Below the pieces are notes generated by a model, which saw nothing but the letters and a program-made list of their open reading frames with translations, was not told the DNA's origin and ran no database searches. Positions 28,640-38,461 of a stretch of DNA of 64,000 nt are shown here, piece after piece (positions within the stretch are counted from its first letter, which is position 1; each line of letters starts with the position of its first letter). The translations under genes and the position numbers were made by a program. The stretch is taken from NCBI GenBank assembly GCA_045594245.1, contig JAZNYG010000019.1, positions 1 through 64,000 on the forward strand. The letters are read 5' to 3'. The stretch is from UBA1189 sp045594245. GTDB taxonomy: Bacteria > Bacteroidota > Bacteroidia > Bacteroidales > Bacteroidaceae.

Positions 28640-30064
28640 ATGAAAAGAAAAGTGATAGAGATTGTTGGCGGGGTAACCCGACATCCCACTTATAGAATGA
28701 ACCAACCGATAAACTTTGTCCTTGGCGAGGGAGAACAGTTGGCCATCATTGGCGCTAACGGCAGTGGAAAGACAATGCTTGTGAATACCATCATTGGACG
28801 CTATCCTTTGCTGATGAATGAGGTCCGTTATGATTTAGGTGAGGATGATGGTCGTATGGTCTACGAGAATATCCATTATATCGCTTTTCGTGATAGCTAT
28901 GGCGACTACGATCCCCATTATTACTATCAACAGCGTTGGCACTCACAGGATGTGGAGTTGTCGCCAACTGTAAGAGAACAGTTTGGGGATACTGATAGCC
29001 TATTGGCAAAGGAACTATTTCGAGACTTTACTATAGATGTGTTGTTGGATAAACTGATGGTGATGCTTTCAAGCGGTGAACTGCGTCGCTTGCAGATTGT
29101 GAAAGCACTGATGACTGCACCCAAGATACTGATTATGGATAATCCTTTTATTGGGTTGGATGCACAGATGCGAAACCAGCTGGGAGAATTGCTACAGCGA
29201 CTCATAGAAGAACGTGGCCTGCAATTGATACTTGTCTTGTCGAGAGAAGATGAGATACCAGATTTCATTACCCATGTGTTGCCAGTGCAGGATAAAGTGG
29301 TGGGAACAAAAATCGAGAAGATGGCATACGCCCCCATGCCAAGTATCTGCATCCCCTCGCATCTGACGTTACCTCCAGCAAGCTGCAAAGATGACTACAC
29401 GTATGCAGTAGAAGGTGTTGTTGACTTCCGAGACGTCACACTTCGTTATGGCAAGCGCGTTATCTTTGAACACCTCAGCTGGACTATATGTCGTGGCGAA
29501 CGCTGGGCACTTCATGGGCGAAACGGTAGTGGCAAATCGGCCTTGTTGGCTCTAATCTGTGGCGACAATCCTCAGTCATACGCATGCGATATCAGCCTCT
29601 TCGGACGTCGCCGAGGAACAGGGGAGAGTATTTGGGATATCAAACGGCGCATAGGTTATGTTTCGCCCGAGATGCATCGTGCCTATCTGAAAGACTTGCC
29701 GGCAATTGAAATTGTGGCATCAGGCTTACACGACAGCATTGGGCTTTATAAGCGTCCTCGTCCTGAACAGATGAGTATATGCAAGGAATGGATGCGGGTA
29801 TTTGGAATTGAGGAATTGACAGAGCGTACATTTCTCACTTTGTCGAGTGGTGAACAGCGCCTAGTATTGCTTGCGCGTGCTTTTGTGAAGAGTCCTGAGT
29901 TACTTGTCCTTGACGAACCTTTACACGGGCTTGACACACAGCGGCGCGAATTGGTAAGGAGTGTCATCAATGCCTATTGTACCTATCAAGGAAGGACACT
30001 CATCATGGTGACGCATTATCCCGAGGAACTACCTTCGTGCATTACGCACCACAAGAATTTATAA
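28640..30064 (+). CDS. Tandem ABC ATPase, ModF/PhrA-like
   Basis: Two ABC modules in 474 residues: Walker A GANGSGKTM and signature LSSGELRRLQ, then GRNGSGKSA and LSSGEQRLV. This soluble two-domain layout matches ModF/photorepair PhrA-type proteins. No membrane partner is adjacent, and the ATPase-less efflux operon upstream reads in the other direction. It might serve that exporter in trans, but tandem soluble ATPases of this type usually do not; I treat that as a guess. Confidence 0.8.
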   Translation: MKRKVIEIVGGVTRHPTYRMNQPINFVLGEGEQLAIIGANGSGKTMLVNTIIGRYPLLMNEVRYDLGEDDGRMVYENIHYIAFRDSYGDYDPHYYYQQRWHSQDVELSPTVREQFGDTDSLLAKELFRDFTIDVLLDKLMVMLSSGELRRLQIVKALMTAPKILIMDNPFIGLDAQMRNQLGELLQRLIEERGLQLILVLSREDEIPDFITHVLPVQDKVVGTKIEKMAYAPMPSICIPSHLTLPPASCKDDYTYAVEGVVDFRDVTLRYGKRVIFEHLSWTICRGERWALHGRNGSGKSALLALICGDNPQSYACDISLFGRRRGTGESIWDIKRRIGYVSPEMHRAYLKDLPAIEIVASGLHDSIGLYKRPRPEQMSICKEWMRVFGIEELTERTFLTLSSGEQRLVLLARAFVKSPELLVLDEPLHGLDTQRRELVRSVINAYCTYQGRTLIMVTHYPEELPSCITHHKNL

Positions 30065-30081
30065 GAATCTGTTTAAAATTG

Positions 30082-30113
30082 CTTGCATTTTTCATGACGT
30101 TATTGTAACTTCG
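30082..30113 (+). promoter_or_regulatory. uxaB promoter
   Basis: CTTG (30,082-30,085), 20 bases, TAACTTCG (30,106-30,113): one mismatch in the -7 box. It lies 37 bases before the ATG. Confidence 0.55.
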
Positions 30114-30150
30114 CACCAACATAATCTTATAACTCAAAAATTGTAATTAC

Positions 30151-31590
30151 ATGAAAGCTTTGAACAAAGAGACGGCTCAGAAGAACATCCGTCCGGAAAA
30201 GGTGATTCAGTTTGGTGAGGGTAACTTCCTTCGCGCTTTTGTTGATTGGATTATCTTCAACATGAATGAGAAAACCGACTTCAACGGTAGCGTGGTAGTT
30301 GTACAGCCTATCGAGAAGGGTATGATTGATATGCTCAACGGACAAGACTGTCTTTATCATGTCAACTTGCAAGGACTCGATAATGGAGAGCCTGTAAATA
30401 GTTTGACAAAGATTGATGTTATCAGCCGTGCACTGAATGCTTATACTCAGAACGATGAGTTCATGCACTTGGCCGAGCTGCCAGAGATTCGTTTTGTAAT
30501 CTCCAACACGACAGAGGCTGGTATAGCCTTTGATCCCTCTTGCAAATTGACCGACAAGCCAGCATCGTCCTATCCCGGCAAACTCACACAGCTGCTCTAT
30601 CATCGTTATGAATACTTCAAGGGCGATATGACAAAGGGACTCATTGTGTTCCCTTGTGAACTTATCTTCCTCAATGGGCACAAACTCAAGGAATGCATAC
30701 TTCAGTACATTGAATTGTGGAACCTTGGTGAGGACTTCAAGAATTGGTTCCTTAATGCTTGCGGTGTGTATGCAACATTGGTTGACCGCATCGTGCCAGG
30801 CTTCCCTCGTAAGGAGATCGACGATATAAAGGCCAAGCTTGGCTATGATGACAATATGGTTGTTCAAGGTGAGTTCTTCCACCTTTGGGTCATCGAGGCA
30901 CCTGCCGAGATTGCTAATGAGTTCCCTGCTGATAAGGCTGGTCTGAACGTGCTCTTCGTGCCCTCTGAAGAACCCTATCACGAACGTAAGGTGACGCTGC
31001 TCAATGGTCCTCACACCGTGCTCTCTCCCGTAGCTTACCTGTCAGGCGTGAACATCGTACGCGATGCATGCCAGCATCCTGTAATTGGTGAGTATATTAA
31101 TAAGGTGATGTACGAAGAACTTATGGAGACACTCAACTTACCCAAGGAAGAACTGCAGAAGTTTGCTGGCGATGTGCTTGAGCGCTTCGTGAACCCATTT
31201 GTGGATCATCAGGTAACTAGCATCATGCTCAACTCGTTCCCCAAATACGAAACACGCGATCTTCCTGGTCTCAAGACATACCTTGCTCGTAAGGGTGAAT
31301 TGCCCAAGGGTCTCGTGTTGGGTCTCGCAGCCATTATTACCTATTATAAGGGTGGCGTGCGTGAAGATGGTGCAGAGATTGTTCCCAATGACGCTCCAGA
31401 GATCATGGCACTGCTCAAGGAACTTTGGACGACGGGCGACACTCGTAAGGTGGCCGAAGGTGTACTTGCTGAAGATAGTATTTGGAAGAGTAACCTCAAC
31501 GAGATACCAGGTCTCACCGATCTCGTAGTCGAGTATCTCGACAGCATCCAACAAGTTGGTATGCTTGAGACTGTAAAGACAATTCTCTGA
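30151..31590 (+). CDS. uxaB: Tagaturonate reductase
   Basis: Interconverts tagaturonate and altronate with NAD(H) in galacturonate use. It belongs to the mannitol dehydrogenase/UxaB family: N-terminal nucleotide site with QFGEGNFLRAF, central ISNTTEAGIAF, and KVTLLNGPHTVL and catalytic Lys-region motifs in the C-terminal half. The 479-residue length matches UxaB, whereas UxuB and MtlD differ in these motifs. It stands alone with two tandem terminators after it; a pectin or galacturonate pathway partner is not in view. It is the last host gene before the prophage. Confidence 0.9.
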   Translation: MKALNKETAQKNIRPEKVIQFGEGNFLRAFVDWIIFNMNEKTDFNGSVVVVQPIEKGMIDMLNGQDCLYHVNLQGLDNGEPVNSLTKIDVISRALNAYTQNDEFMHLAELPEIRFVISNTTEAGIAFDPSCKLTDKPASSYPGKLTQLLYHRYEYFKGDMTKGLIVFPCELIFLNGHKLKECILQYIELWNLGEDFKNWFLNACGVYATLVDRIVPGFPRKEIDDIKAKLGYDDNMVVQGEFFHLWVIEAPAEIANEFPADKAGLNVLFVPSEEPYHERKVTLLNGPHTVLSPVAYLSGVNIVRDACQHPVIGEYINKVMYEELMETLNLPKEELQKFAGDVLERFVNPFVDHQVTSIMLNSFPKYETRDLPGLKTYLARKGELPKGLVLGLAAIITYYKGGVREDGAEIVPNDAPEIMALLKELWTTGDTRKVAEGVLAEDSIWKSNLNEIPGLTDLVVEYLDSIQQVGMLETVKTIL

Positions 31591-31607
31591 TACTCTTCTT
31601 GGCTTAA

Positions 31608-31636
31608 AAACGTAGGGTAGACTCTACCCTACGTTT
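31608..31636 (+). terminator. uxaB terminator
   Basis: AAACGTAGGGTAG and CTACCCTACGTTT form a 13-base perfect stem with a 3-base loop, followed by ATTTATT. Confidence 0.85.
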
Positions 31637-31647
31637 ATTTATTATAA

Positions 31648-31675
31648 AAAACAAGGTAATTAATTACCTTGTTTT
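31648..31675. terminator. Second terminator at the host-prophage junction
   Basis: AAAACAAGGTAAT and ATTACCTTGTTTT form a perfect 13-base stem with a 2-base loop. Flanked by A- and T-runs, it works in both directions and separates host from prophage transcription. Confidence 0.8.
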
Positions 31676-31809
31676 CTTGTCGGGATGACACGACTATAAT
31701 TTTCGAGTACTATCACAAAAGAAGAATCTGTACAAGACGTCTCGCATCTTGTTTCCATGCTATTGTGGAGTGTTCTTGTCCCAATTCTGTCCCGGTTCAT
31801 CTCGAAAAA

Positions 31810-32253
31810 TTATTTCGTCTCTTTTTTTGAATTTATAATCTTGAGCTGAGTGTTTTCTACCATCAAATGCTCATTTTTCTCGTATGTGGTAAACAGTTCT
31901 TCTCGAAGGTCTGTATTTTCTCTCCTGAGAATTATATTCTCAGTCCTTAGCTTTTTCATCTCGGCCGATACCTTTCCCGATACAATAGCTTCCATATACT
32001 TTCCTTCTTCAATGATAGGTTCACCTTCTCCTGTCAAGAGGTAGTGTGCGTTGACCTGTGGAAACTTCTGAAGTAGTCCCGCCAAAGCTCCGCAATTGAT
32101 ACCGTTCTTGGCTCCGCCTAACCAATCTGGACTCATACCCAGAGTCAGGCTCATAGCGCGGGCACTAATCCCTAAAATTTCGGGGTATTCCTTAAACCGC
32201 TGGGTTACCTCCTGGCTTAATCTTTTGTTTTCTTCGTTTTCCTCCTTTTTCAT
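31810..32253 (-). CDS. Phage repressor-like HTH protein with coiled coil
   Basis: N-terminal helix-turn-helix region (residues about 10-70: VTQRFKEYPEILGISARAMSLTLGMSPDWL, then FPQVNAHYLLTGEGEP, a phrase common in Bacteroidales XRE-type repressors) and a C-terminal leucine-rich coiled coil (90-140) probably for dimerisation. It is divergent from the early genes and is the likely lysogeny repressor. No LexA-like peptidase domain is present, so induction by RecA self-cleavage is not expected. Confidence 0.75.
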   Translation of the reverse strand: MKKEENEENKRLSQEVTQRFKEYPEILGISARAMSLTLGMSPDWLGGAKNGINCGALAGLLQKFPQVNAHYLLTGEGEPIIEEGKYMEAIVSGKVSAEMKKLRTENIILRRENTDLREELFTTYEKNEHLMVENTQLKIINSKKETK

Positions 32254-32280
32254 GGCGTAATATTTTAATTATACCACTGT

Positions 32281-32305
32281 GCTGTAAATAAGGTTGTTGT
32301 ACAGC
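32281..32305. promoter_or_regulatory. Inverted repeat GCTGTA-N13-TACAGC, operator candidate
   Basis: A six-base inverted repeat in the divergent gap between the repressor and the first early gene, where a Cro/repressor-type switch is expected. Binding is an inference from position. Confidence 0.35.
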
Positions 32306-32342
32306 TACGGGAAAAATCATTAAAAAATTACGAACCAAAAAG

Positions 32343-32374
32343 TTTGGAAGTAATTAAAATTTTAATGATATTTG
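32343..32374 (+). promoter_or_regulatory. Early promoter with palindrome in spacer
   Basis: TTTG (32,343-32,346), 20 bases, GATATTTG (32,367-32,374). The perfect palindrome ATTAAAATTTTAAT (32,353-32,366) sits between the two boxes, an ideal place for a repressor. The same 14-mer recurs at 38,680-38,693. Confidence 0.6.
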
Positions 32375-32421
32375 CACCGTGTTTCAAATTTTCAGAACAA
32401 AAGTACAAAATTTTGACAATA

Positions 32422-32670
32422 ATGGCAATACCACAAAAGGATTATAGTTTTGCTCCAGGATTGCAGAAATTGCGGCAATTACTTCCGGTTGATACTTTCA
32501 AAAAAGTTAACGAGGATATCTACAATCTCCTAGGCTGTACTTCTCGTAGTCAATACTCAATGTACAAACGAAATATCAGGAACGTACCTCATCACATCTA
32601 CATCGGAATAAATGAGGTGTTCGGCCGATATGGATTTCACAATCCCTCAGATATATGGACAATCAGTTAA
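32422..32670 (+). CDS. Small early phage protein, probable DNA-binding
   Basis: Start taken at ATG 32,422 (82 residues), downstream of the early promoter. Sequence contains DIYNLLGCTSRSQYSMYKRNIRNVPHH, compatible with a short helix-turn-helix, and position opposite the repressor suggests a Cro-like role. No family recognised. Confidence 0.6.
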   Translation: MAIPQKDYSFAPGLQKLRQLLPVDTFKKVNEDIYNLLGCTSRSQYSMYKRNIRNVPHHIYIGINEVFGRYGFHNPSDIWTIS

Positions 32671-32681
32671 TATCATAGATT

Positions 32682-33053
32682 ATGAACCTCAATGTTAAGC
32701 TAACGCGCAGGCAAACCGAGGTTGCCGAGTTTGTTGGCTTTGGCTACTCTGTTAAGGAGACTGCTTCTTTCCTCGGTACTTCTTATTCCACCATCAAGGT
32801 GACACTAAAAACCATCTATGCTAAGATTGGCATACAAAAGGCTACAGAACTAGCCAAATTTGTTTATGTCCGAAAGTTTGGATTGGATATTGCGAAATGC
32901 GAACCTGCCAAACGTCTTGTCGCTGCAATGTTCCTTGGACTGTATATAACCTCAATGGTTGTTGTTGACGATGCTACAGTTGTCAGACGTTCAAGAACGT
33001 TTCGTGGTCAAAGGACAGAGCGTGTAATCCGTAATAATCGCCGTGAAATATGA
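32682..33053 (+). CDS. LuxR/GerE-type HTH regulator of phage
   Basis: Residues 7-65 (LTRRQTEVAEFVGFGYSVKETASFLG, STIKVTLKTIYAKIG) form a clear GerE-type DNA-binding domain without a receiver domain. A hydrophobic stretch (LVAAMFLGLYITSMVVV) follows, then a basic tail. It overlaps the next gene by the ATGA tetranucleotide. Probably regulates phage early or late genes. Confidence 0.75.
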   Translation: MNLNVKLTRRQTEVAEFVGFGYSVKETASFLGTSYSTIKVTLKTIYAKIGIQKATELAKFVYVRKFGLDIAKCEPAKRLVAAMFLGLYITSMVVVDDATVVRRSRTFRGQRTERVIRNNRREI

Positions 33054-33496
33054 AATACGTTAACACCCAGAACTGGAGCGAAAAGGACCACGAATGGCTC
33101 CTAAAGAATATTGGCAAGAAGTCTATTGAGGATATTGCCGAAAAGCTCGGCCGTACTTCTCGGGCTGTCAGGTTGTATTGTTATCGCCATCATATTCCCA
33201 TTCGACAGGTAGTGAAGAGGCCGATGATGCAGCAGCTGCTTAATGTTAAGTTTGGCGATTGGAGATATTTTCGTCCCACTAGGGATTTTTATAGGCGTGT
33301 AGGTATCACTCAGATGAGATGGAACGATTTAGCATGGGGATATGCTCAAGCTACCGAAAAAGAGTTGAGGAATACGGCCAATGCCCTGAATTTTTCGGAA
33401 GAAGACGCTTTCAAACTAATGGAGGCACGTCAAGGATTATTGTTTGATGATACACAATTTGAGGAATATGCCACAGATACCACAACAAACGATTGA
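33050..33496 (+). CDS. SANT/Myb-like HTH phage protein
   Basis: N-terminal WSEKDHEWLLKNIGKKSIEDIAEKLGRTSRAVRLYCYRH is a Myb/SANT-like helix-turn-helix. The rest is unassigned. It begins in the stop of the preceding gene and its 3' end overlaps the primase start by 29 bases, so all three are one operon. Confidence 0.7.
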   Translation: MKYVNTQNWSEKDHEWLLKNIGKKSIEDIAEKLGRTSRAVRLYCYRHHIPIRQVVKRPMMQQLLNVKFGDWRYFRPTRDFYRRVGITQMRWNDLAWGYAQATEKELRNTANALNFSEEDAFKLMEARQGLLFDDTQFEEYATDTTTND

Positions 33497-36400
33497 CGCT
33501 ATACTTGATGCCGCAAGTATCGTAGACGTAATAGGCGAGGATGTAACCTTGAGGAAACAAGGTGTTAATTATGTTGGTCTATGCCCTTTTCATAGCGAGA
33601 AGACTCCTTCGTTTATAGTTAGCCCTTCCAAGGGCATATGTAAATGCTTTAGTTGTGGCAAAGGTGGCAATGTCATCTGGTACAAGCAGGAGCATGATTC
33701 ACTGAGCTTCCCTGAGGCTTGTAGAGAACTGGGGCGCAAGTATAACATAGACGTACCTTCTGTAGAGCTTTCTCAAGAGCAGCAAGCCCACAAGGACAAA
33801 CAGGCTGCAGCTATGGTGGCCATCACTGAAGCGCAGCGCTTATTCCGGGACAACTTGCTTGCTTCACCAGAAGCTGTACAGTATCTCCTCCAGCGAAATA
33901 TCGGGAGAGATATGATTGACCTCTATGGCCTCGGTTTTGCTTTTGACTATTCCGGCCTTACACGTTCAATGATTGACAGTGGGTATTCCATCACCCAGAT
34001 AATCGATGCAGGACTTGGCTACATTGACGAAAAGAACAAACTGAAGGACAACTTCTGGCAGAGAATCATGTTTCCGTTCTTTTCAAAGAGTGGCCAAGTC
34101 CTTGGCTTTACTGGCCGCGCAATCAATGAGCAGTCGGCCAAGTATAAGAACTCGGCCGATACGCTCCTCTTCAACAAGGGGAGTAACCTCTTTGGGTTGT
34201 ACCAGGCTCGGACTGCTATTCAGCAGAGTGATAAAGTTTACATCGTGGAGGGGCAATTTGATGTTATCTCTATGGCTCAAGTAGAAATACGAAACGTCGT
34301 ATGTGGGAGCGGTACCGCATTCACGGACGAACAACGTAAATTGCTACACGGCATCACGAGTAATGTCGTGTTCATTTATGATGGTGATGCGGCAGGGCAA
34401 GCAGCTGCAGTAAAGAATCTGCTGCCGTTCATCTCGGATAAGTTCAAGGTGCGATGCGTGCTGCTACCTGACGGGAAGGATCCTGACGATATGGCTCGTT
34501 CCATGGGGACAGGATTCAAGACATTCCTTGCGGCGAGGGAAGAAGACTATGTCGATTTCCTATGGCGTACCCTTCATAAAGAAGGGGACAGTGATTTCCA
34601 GAAACTGGATATTGTCAAGAAAATTGTTACCCTTACCTCACACGAGCCAGAGTCAATTATCCGCAATGCTTTCAACGGACAACTGGCTATCCTTTCCGGC
34701 TATTCTTTACAGGATATCGAAGCGATGGCCAGTGATGTCAAGGTCGTGTTACCCGAAAGGTTTGAGACTGGATTCTTCGGCCTAGAATTTGCCAAAGAGT
34801 TTGTTGACAAGGATGATCCCGTAATTCATCTGACAAACAACTTTGAGCGCTTCCAGAAGCGTATTTGCGAGGAAGAACCTTACGTTTTCTATTCTGGGGT
34901 TCCCTCAACTTCGCAGATCCAGGAACTCAACCAATATGCCAGTCGTGTAGAAGTACATAAGCCGGATATGGTCGGCACTACACGTTTCGAGAGTCCCGAC
35001 TGCAGGTTGATGAAGGCTATGTTTCAATATGGGATTACTGTTGACATCAGTGATGGCGGGGATATCACGGGCTTTGTCTACTATTATATTGAGTATTATG
35101 GTGAACTCATTAAAGAAGTCAAGCCGAATCCCGAAACGAAGAATGAATATTTAGCCCGATGCGCAGAGATGATTGCCTGCACTACTCCTGCAATTCAAAC
35201 AGCTAATCTATCGGATTGGGCCGAAGCTCTGGGGCTGAAGACTACTGTCCTCCGTGAATTGGTGAAGCCATTTGTCAATGAACGGAAATCCAAAGCAAAG
35301 ATGAATCGTGAGCTTTCGGATGTGTTCGATGATCTCACGTTTGAACAGGATAGGGTTCCTGATTATGTGGAGAGAAATGAGGAGTACTCCAAAATGTTAC
35401 GACGTTACGGGTTTTATCCGCAACTTAATAAGGCCGGTGTACCTGTATGTTATATGTTCAAGACGGAGAACAATAGTTTCAAGCAGGTGGCCGACTTCTA
35501 TATAGAACCACTTTTCCATGTCTATAGCGCCAATCGCGAAGAGAACAGGCGTGTCATCAGACTCAACTCCCTATTCACCAAAAAGTCTACTTACGTCGAG
35601 TGGCCATCGAGCACATTTGCCAAGTTGAGTACTCTTCAGGATGCTTTAATCAATGAAGGTGCTTTTAACTTTCTCAATGGGGAAGCCAAGGACTATATCA
35701 AGATTTGGGCATGTATTTCGTATAACTTCCCGAAATGTACAGAACTGAAGGTTTTCGGCCAGCAAGAAGAGGGTTGCTTTGCCTTCAGTAACGGAATTTT
35801 TCATCAGAATGAAGATGGAAAGTGGGTTTTTGAGTATTGTGATGATTTAGGACTGATGCGACATGAAGATAACATTTTCTATTCTCCAGCCTTTAGCAAA
35901 ATCAACGTCGGCCAGCGTCGTGATAATGACCAGTACGAGCAAGACCGTTGGCTTAAATTCACGGATACTCCAGCCGACAAGCGGATAACATTCGCCCATT
36001 GGGCCGAACTGATGGATGAGGTATATAAAATCAACAATAATGGCAAATGGGCGCTACTCTATGCTATCATGTGCGCTTTCCGTTCAGACATCTATCCCAT
36101 TAACCGTTTGTTCACCTCCGTTTTCTTTATTGGACCGACGATGTCGGGTAAGACGCAGATTGCCGTATCTATTCGTTCTTTGTTCGTAAAGCCTGAAGCT
36201 CCCAGCTTCAACCTAAACAGTGGTACCGATGCGGCTTTCTTCTCAGTTCTGGAGCGTTTCCGTGATGTCCCTCAAATTATGGAAGAGTACAACGATGAGA
36301 TGATTTCAGACCAGAAATTTCAAGGATTGAAATCTACAACGTATGACGGTGAGGGTAAACAGAAACGTAAGTCGGCCACTGGTAACGATATCGAGACCTC

Positions 36401-37376
36401 CAAAGTAAACGCTCCTATCGTCTTGCTTGGGCAGGAAGCTCCACAGAAAGATGACAACGCTCTATCCAATCGTGTTGTTCTCCTTGAGGTACCGAAACGT
36501 GACTCGATCAACGAGGAAAGGGCGAAAATCGTCTTTGAAGAGTTGAAGGAGCACGAGAAGAACGGACTTTCATATCTTCTCCTCCAGGTTCTTGAACTTC
36601 GCCCTATAGTGAAAAGGCACTTCTCACAAGTTCTGAAGGGCGTGAGTCGTGAGTTGCAGGCCAAGGTTGAGATGGCTGGCTCACGCTCTGGTGACCAGAC
36701 CCGTATCATCAATACGGTATCGATGTTCTGCGCAACGTGCAAGATCCTTGAAGAATATGCTCCTCAGTTGCGCTTGCCGTTCACTTATAAAGAATTTGAA
36801 GCTCTTGCGGTAGAAAAGGTGCGTTCTCAAGTCGATATGTTGATGAAGACCGACAAGTTGGCCACCTTCTTCAATACCATTGACTACCTCATCGACAAGG
36901 GCAGCATCAAATATGGTCGCGACTTTAAGATCGAGCGGCCTACTAAGCTCAAACTTAAAGGCGGACGTGAAGTTGTGCTGCAGCCTTCAGATGCTGCAGT
37001 ATTGTACATGAACCTGTCGAACATACATAAGATGTATGCCGCATCGATATCCAATGGCGAGAAACCTTTTACTCTGACCACATTAGAGGTGAATCTGAAC
37101 TCACATCCATCCTTTATCGGTTCTGTCTCAAACACCAGATTCCGTTGGATGGAGGTACATGAAGTGCCTGCTAGCGAGGTTACCAAATCCGAACCAGGAC
37201 AGCCTAAAGATATGCTGATGGCCCGGGTGATGGAAAAACGCGAAAAATCGACATCGGCCGTTGTTCTCAACTATGATGTGCTAAAGAAGGTGATGGGTAT
37301 TGATTTTGAACGTACAGGTGCTACTGCGGAGATTTTGGAGGAAAAGGTACAAGGCGAACAGAAATTACCATTTTAA
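33468..37376 (+). CDS. Fused DnaG-type primase and P-loop helicase/ATPase
   Basis: With start at 33,468 (MPQIPQQTID; an ATG at 33,444 is possible) the protein has about 1,302 residues. A CHC2 zinc finger (GLCPFH, CKCFSCGKGGN) is followed by a DnaG catalytic core and TOPRIM (VYIVEGQFDVISM, FIYDGDAAGQAA). After a long linker, a P-loop ATPase domain carries Walker A GPTMSGKT (residues 889-896) and later NRVVLLEVPKRD. Such primase-helicase fusions start replication of phages and satellites. The protein would open DNA at an origin, for which the repeat-rich 38.3-38.8 kb gap is the best candidate in view. A separate polymerase gene is not seen. Confidence 0.85.
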   Translation: MPQIPQQTIDAILDAASIVDVIGEDVTLRKQGVNYVGLCPFHSEKTPSFIVSPSKGICKCFSCGKGGNVIWYKQEHDSLSFPEACRELGRKYNIDVPSVELSQEQQAHKDKQAAAMVAITEAQRLFRDNLLASPEAVQYLLQRNIGRDMIDLYGLGFAFDYSGLTRSMIDSGYSITQIIDAGLGYIDEKNKLKDNFWQRIMFPFFSKSGQVLGFTGRAINEQSAKYKNSADTLLFNKGSNLFGLYQARTAIQQSDKVYIVEGQFDVISMAQVEIRNVVCGSGTAFTDEQRKLLHGITSNVVFIYDGDAAGQAAAVKNLLPFISDKFKVRCVLLPDGKDPDDMARSMGTGFKTFLAAREEDYVDFLWRTLHKEGDSDFQKLDIVKKIVTLTSHEPESIIRNAFNGQLAILSGYSLQDIEAMASDVKVVLPERFETGFFGLEFAKEFVDKDDPVIHLTNNFERFQKRICEEEPYVFYSGVPSTSQIQELNQYASRVEVHKPDMVGTTRFESPDCRLMKAMFQYGITVDISDGGDITGFVYYYIEYYGELIKEVKPNPETKNEYLARCAEMIACTTPAIQTANLSDWAEALGLKTTVLRELVKPFVNERKSKAKMNRELSDVFDDLTFEQDRVPDYVERNEEYSKMLRRYGFYPQLNKAGVPVCYMFKTENNSFKQVADFYIEPLFHVYSANREENRRVIRLNSLFTKKSTYVEWPSSTFAKLSTLQDALINEGAFNFLNGEAKDYIKIWACISYNFPKCTELKVFGQQEEGCFAFSNGIFHQNEDGKWVFEYCDDLGLMRHEDNIFYSPAFSKINVGQRRDNDQYEQDRWLKFTDTPADKRITFAHWAELMDEVYKINNNGKWALLYAIMCAFRSDIYPINRLFTSVFFIGPTMSGKTQIAVSIRSLFVKPEAPSFNLNSGTDAAFFSVLERFRDVPQIMEEYNDEMISDQKFQGLKSTTYDGEGKQKRKSATGNDIETSKVNAPIVLLGQEAPQKDDNALSNRVVLLEVPKRDSINEERAKIVFEELKEHEKNGLSYLLLQVLELRPIVKRHFSQVLKGVSRELQAKVEMAGSRSGDQTRIINTVSMFCATCKILEEYAPQLRLPFTYKEFEALAVEKVRSQVDMLMKTDKLATFFNTIDYLIDKGSIKYGRDFKIERPTKLKLKGGREVVLQPSDAAVLYMNLSNIHKMYAASISNGEKPFTLTTLEVNLNSHPSFIGSVSNTRFRWMEVHEVPASEVTKSEPGQPKDMLMARVMEKREKSTSAVVLNYDVLKKVMGIDFERTGATAEILEEKVQGEQKLPF

Positions 37377-37388
37377 ATATAGTATTAT

Positions 37389-37664
37389 ATGATGAACTTA
37401 CACAGAGTCAAAGAATGGGAGGAAGTAAAGCCTTCCGACGTCGAGTTCCTGCATTTTTTTTATAAACCGGGAACATTGATGATAAGAAAGGTTATTGGCA
37501 TTATCAAGGTTATGAAAAGCATCTCTCCTGAAAATGGTGGAGAGAGGAAAACCGTAAATTGTGTGCACAAAGTTTTTTGGGATGGCTATGGCCGATGCTA
37601 CAAAGCCAAGACAAAAGGACGGCATCGCAATGGGGACATACATTTCAAAATCGAACCGCAATGA
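37389..37664 (+). CDS. Small phage protein, unknown
   Basis: 91 residues, basic, starting 12 bases after the primase gene (an alternative ATG lies at 37,392). No family recognised. Its stop overlaps the next start (ATGA). Confidence 0.55.
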   Translation: MMNLHRVKEWEEVKPSDVEFLHFFYKPGTLMIRKVIGIIKVMKSISPENGGERKTVNCVHKVFWDGYGRCYKAKTKGRHRNGDIHFKIEPQ

Positions 37665-37912
37665 AGATAACAATATCATTTACGCTGAAGGATGGGAAAA
37701 AGCTAACTCGCACCTTCAAGAACCCCGACTCGCTTATCGGACATAAGCATCCTGAGAGAGAGGTGCTGTTATTGACAAACAGTAGTTTGTATGTTGGAAA
37801 TACTACAGGTGAACTTGATAAAGATGACACTATCGTTTTGACAAGAGACGATTCCTGGCTTAAATTAGATATTCCTTTCGGTAATATCGTTGGATGGGCT
37901 TATATGGATTGA
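37661..37912 (+). CDS. Small phage protein, unknown
   Basis: ATG at 37,661 overlaps the previous stop, giving 83 residues rich in beta strands (MKITISFTLKDGKKLTRTF, TIVLTRDDSWLKLDIPFG). Longer upstream readings run through the neighbouring gene and are rejected. Confidence 0.55.
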   Translation: MKITISFTLKDGKKLTRTFKNPDSLIGHKHPEREVLLLTNSSLYVGNTTGELDKDDTIVLTRDDSWLKLDIPFGNIVGWAYMD

Positions 37913-37914
37913 TT

Positions 37915-38271
37915 ATGAAAGGGAAATTTAGTATAACATGTGACCCTGAATCTTATCCTGGTCATGTGATGATAGAATCTGAAGGCCGCAATTCTGTTGA
38001 TGGTTACGATTTGCAACATTACATCGTACCAATCGAGGATAAATATAAAGTTCTACGGGTTGTTTTGAAACTTTTGGATGGGATGTTTGAAGGAATAGAA
38101 GAGCAGGAACGCGCTAATGCTCTTGCCCGGGCTATCGAGAACGGACAGATAGGCGAGGAATTATGTCTGAAGGAATGCAACACTTCTTGTCAGCATTATC
38201 GTCAAGGAACCTGCCCATATACAACTGTTAAGACCGCGTGTGGTTATTTGAAAGTATTAAAGATTGAGTGA
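37915..38271 (+). CDS. Small Cys-rich phage protein, unknown
   Basis: 118 residues from ATG 37,915. The C-terminus carries a cluster of cysteines and a histidine (CLKECNTSCQHYRQGTCPY, then TACGYLK), which could bind zinc or an iron-sulphur cluster. Last gene of the primase operon; a 518-base gap follows. Confidence 0.55.
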   Translation: MKGKFSITCDPESYPGHVMIESEGRNSVDGYDLQHYIVPIEDKYKVLRVVLKLLDGMFEGIEEQERANALARAIENGQIGEELCLKECNTSCQHYRQGTCPYTTVKTACGYLKVLKIE

Positions 38272-38461
38272 CCGTTTCGACCAATAGCGTATGTTTTTCA
38301 AAAATTCCGAACACACTGATTCTGGTATATCAAAACTATTCTTCTCTCTTTGTTGTGTTCGTGATGGGAGGTACCTTTCCGGGTATCTCCTTTTTTCATT
38401 CCCCCGATACCCCCTATTATAAAAGAAAGGATATAATAAACACGTTTGAAAAATTCAAAAC

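Noticed and set aside
28640..30064. Missing ATPase of the upstream efflux operon
   Set aside because: The tandem-module form is ModF-like, read on the other strand and coupled to a different gene; a partnership cannot be supported.
31676..31700. tRNA 3' end as attachment site at the prophage border
   Set aside because: The string near CGGGATGACACGACT recalls a tRNA end but has no T-loop or acceptor match, and no second copy is in view.
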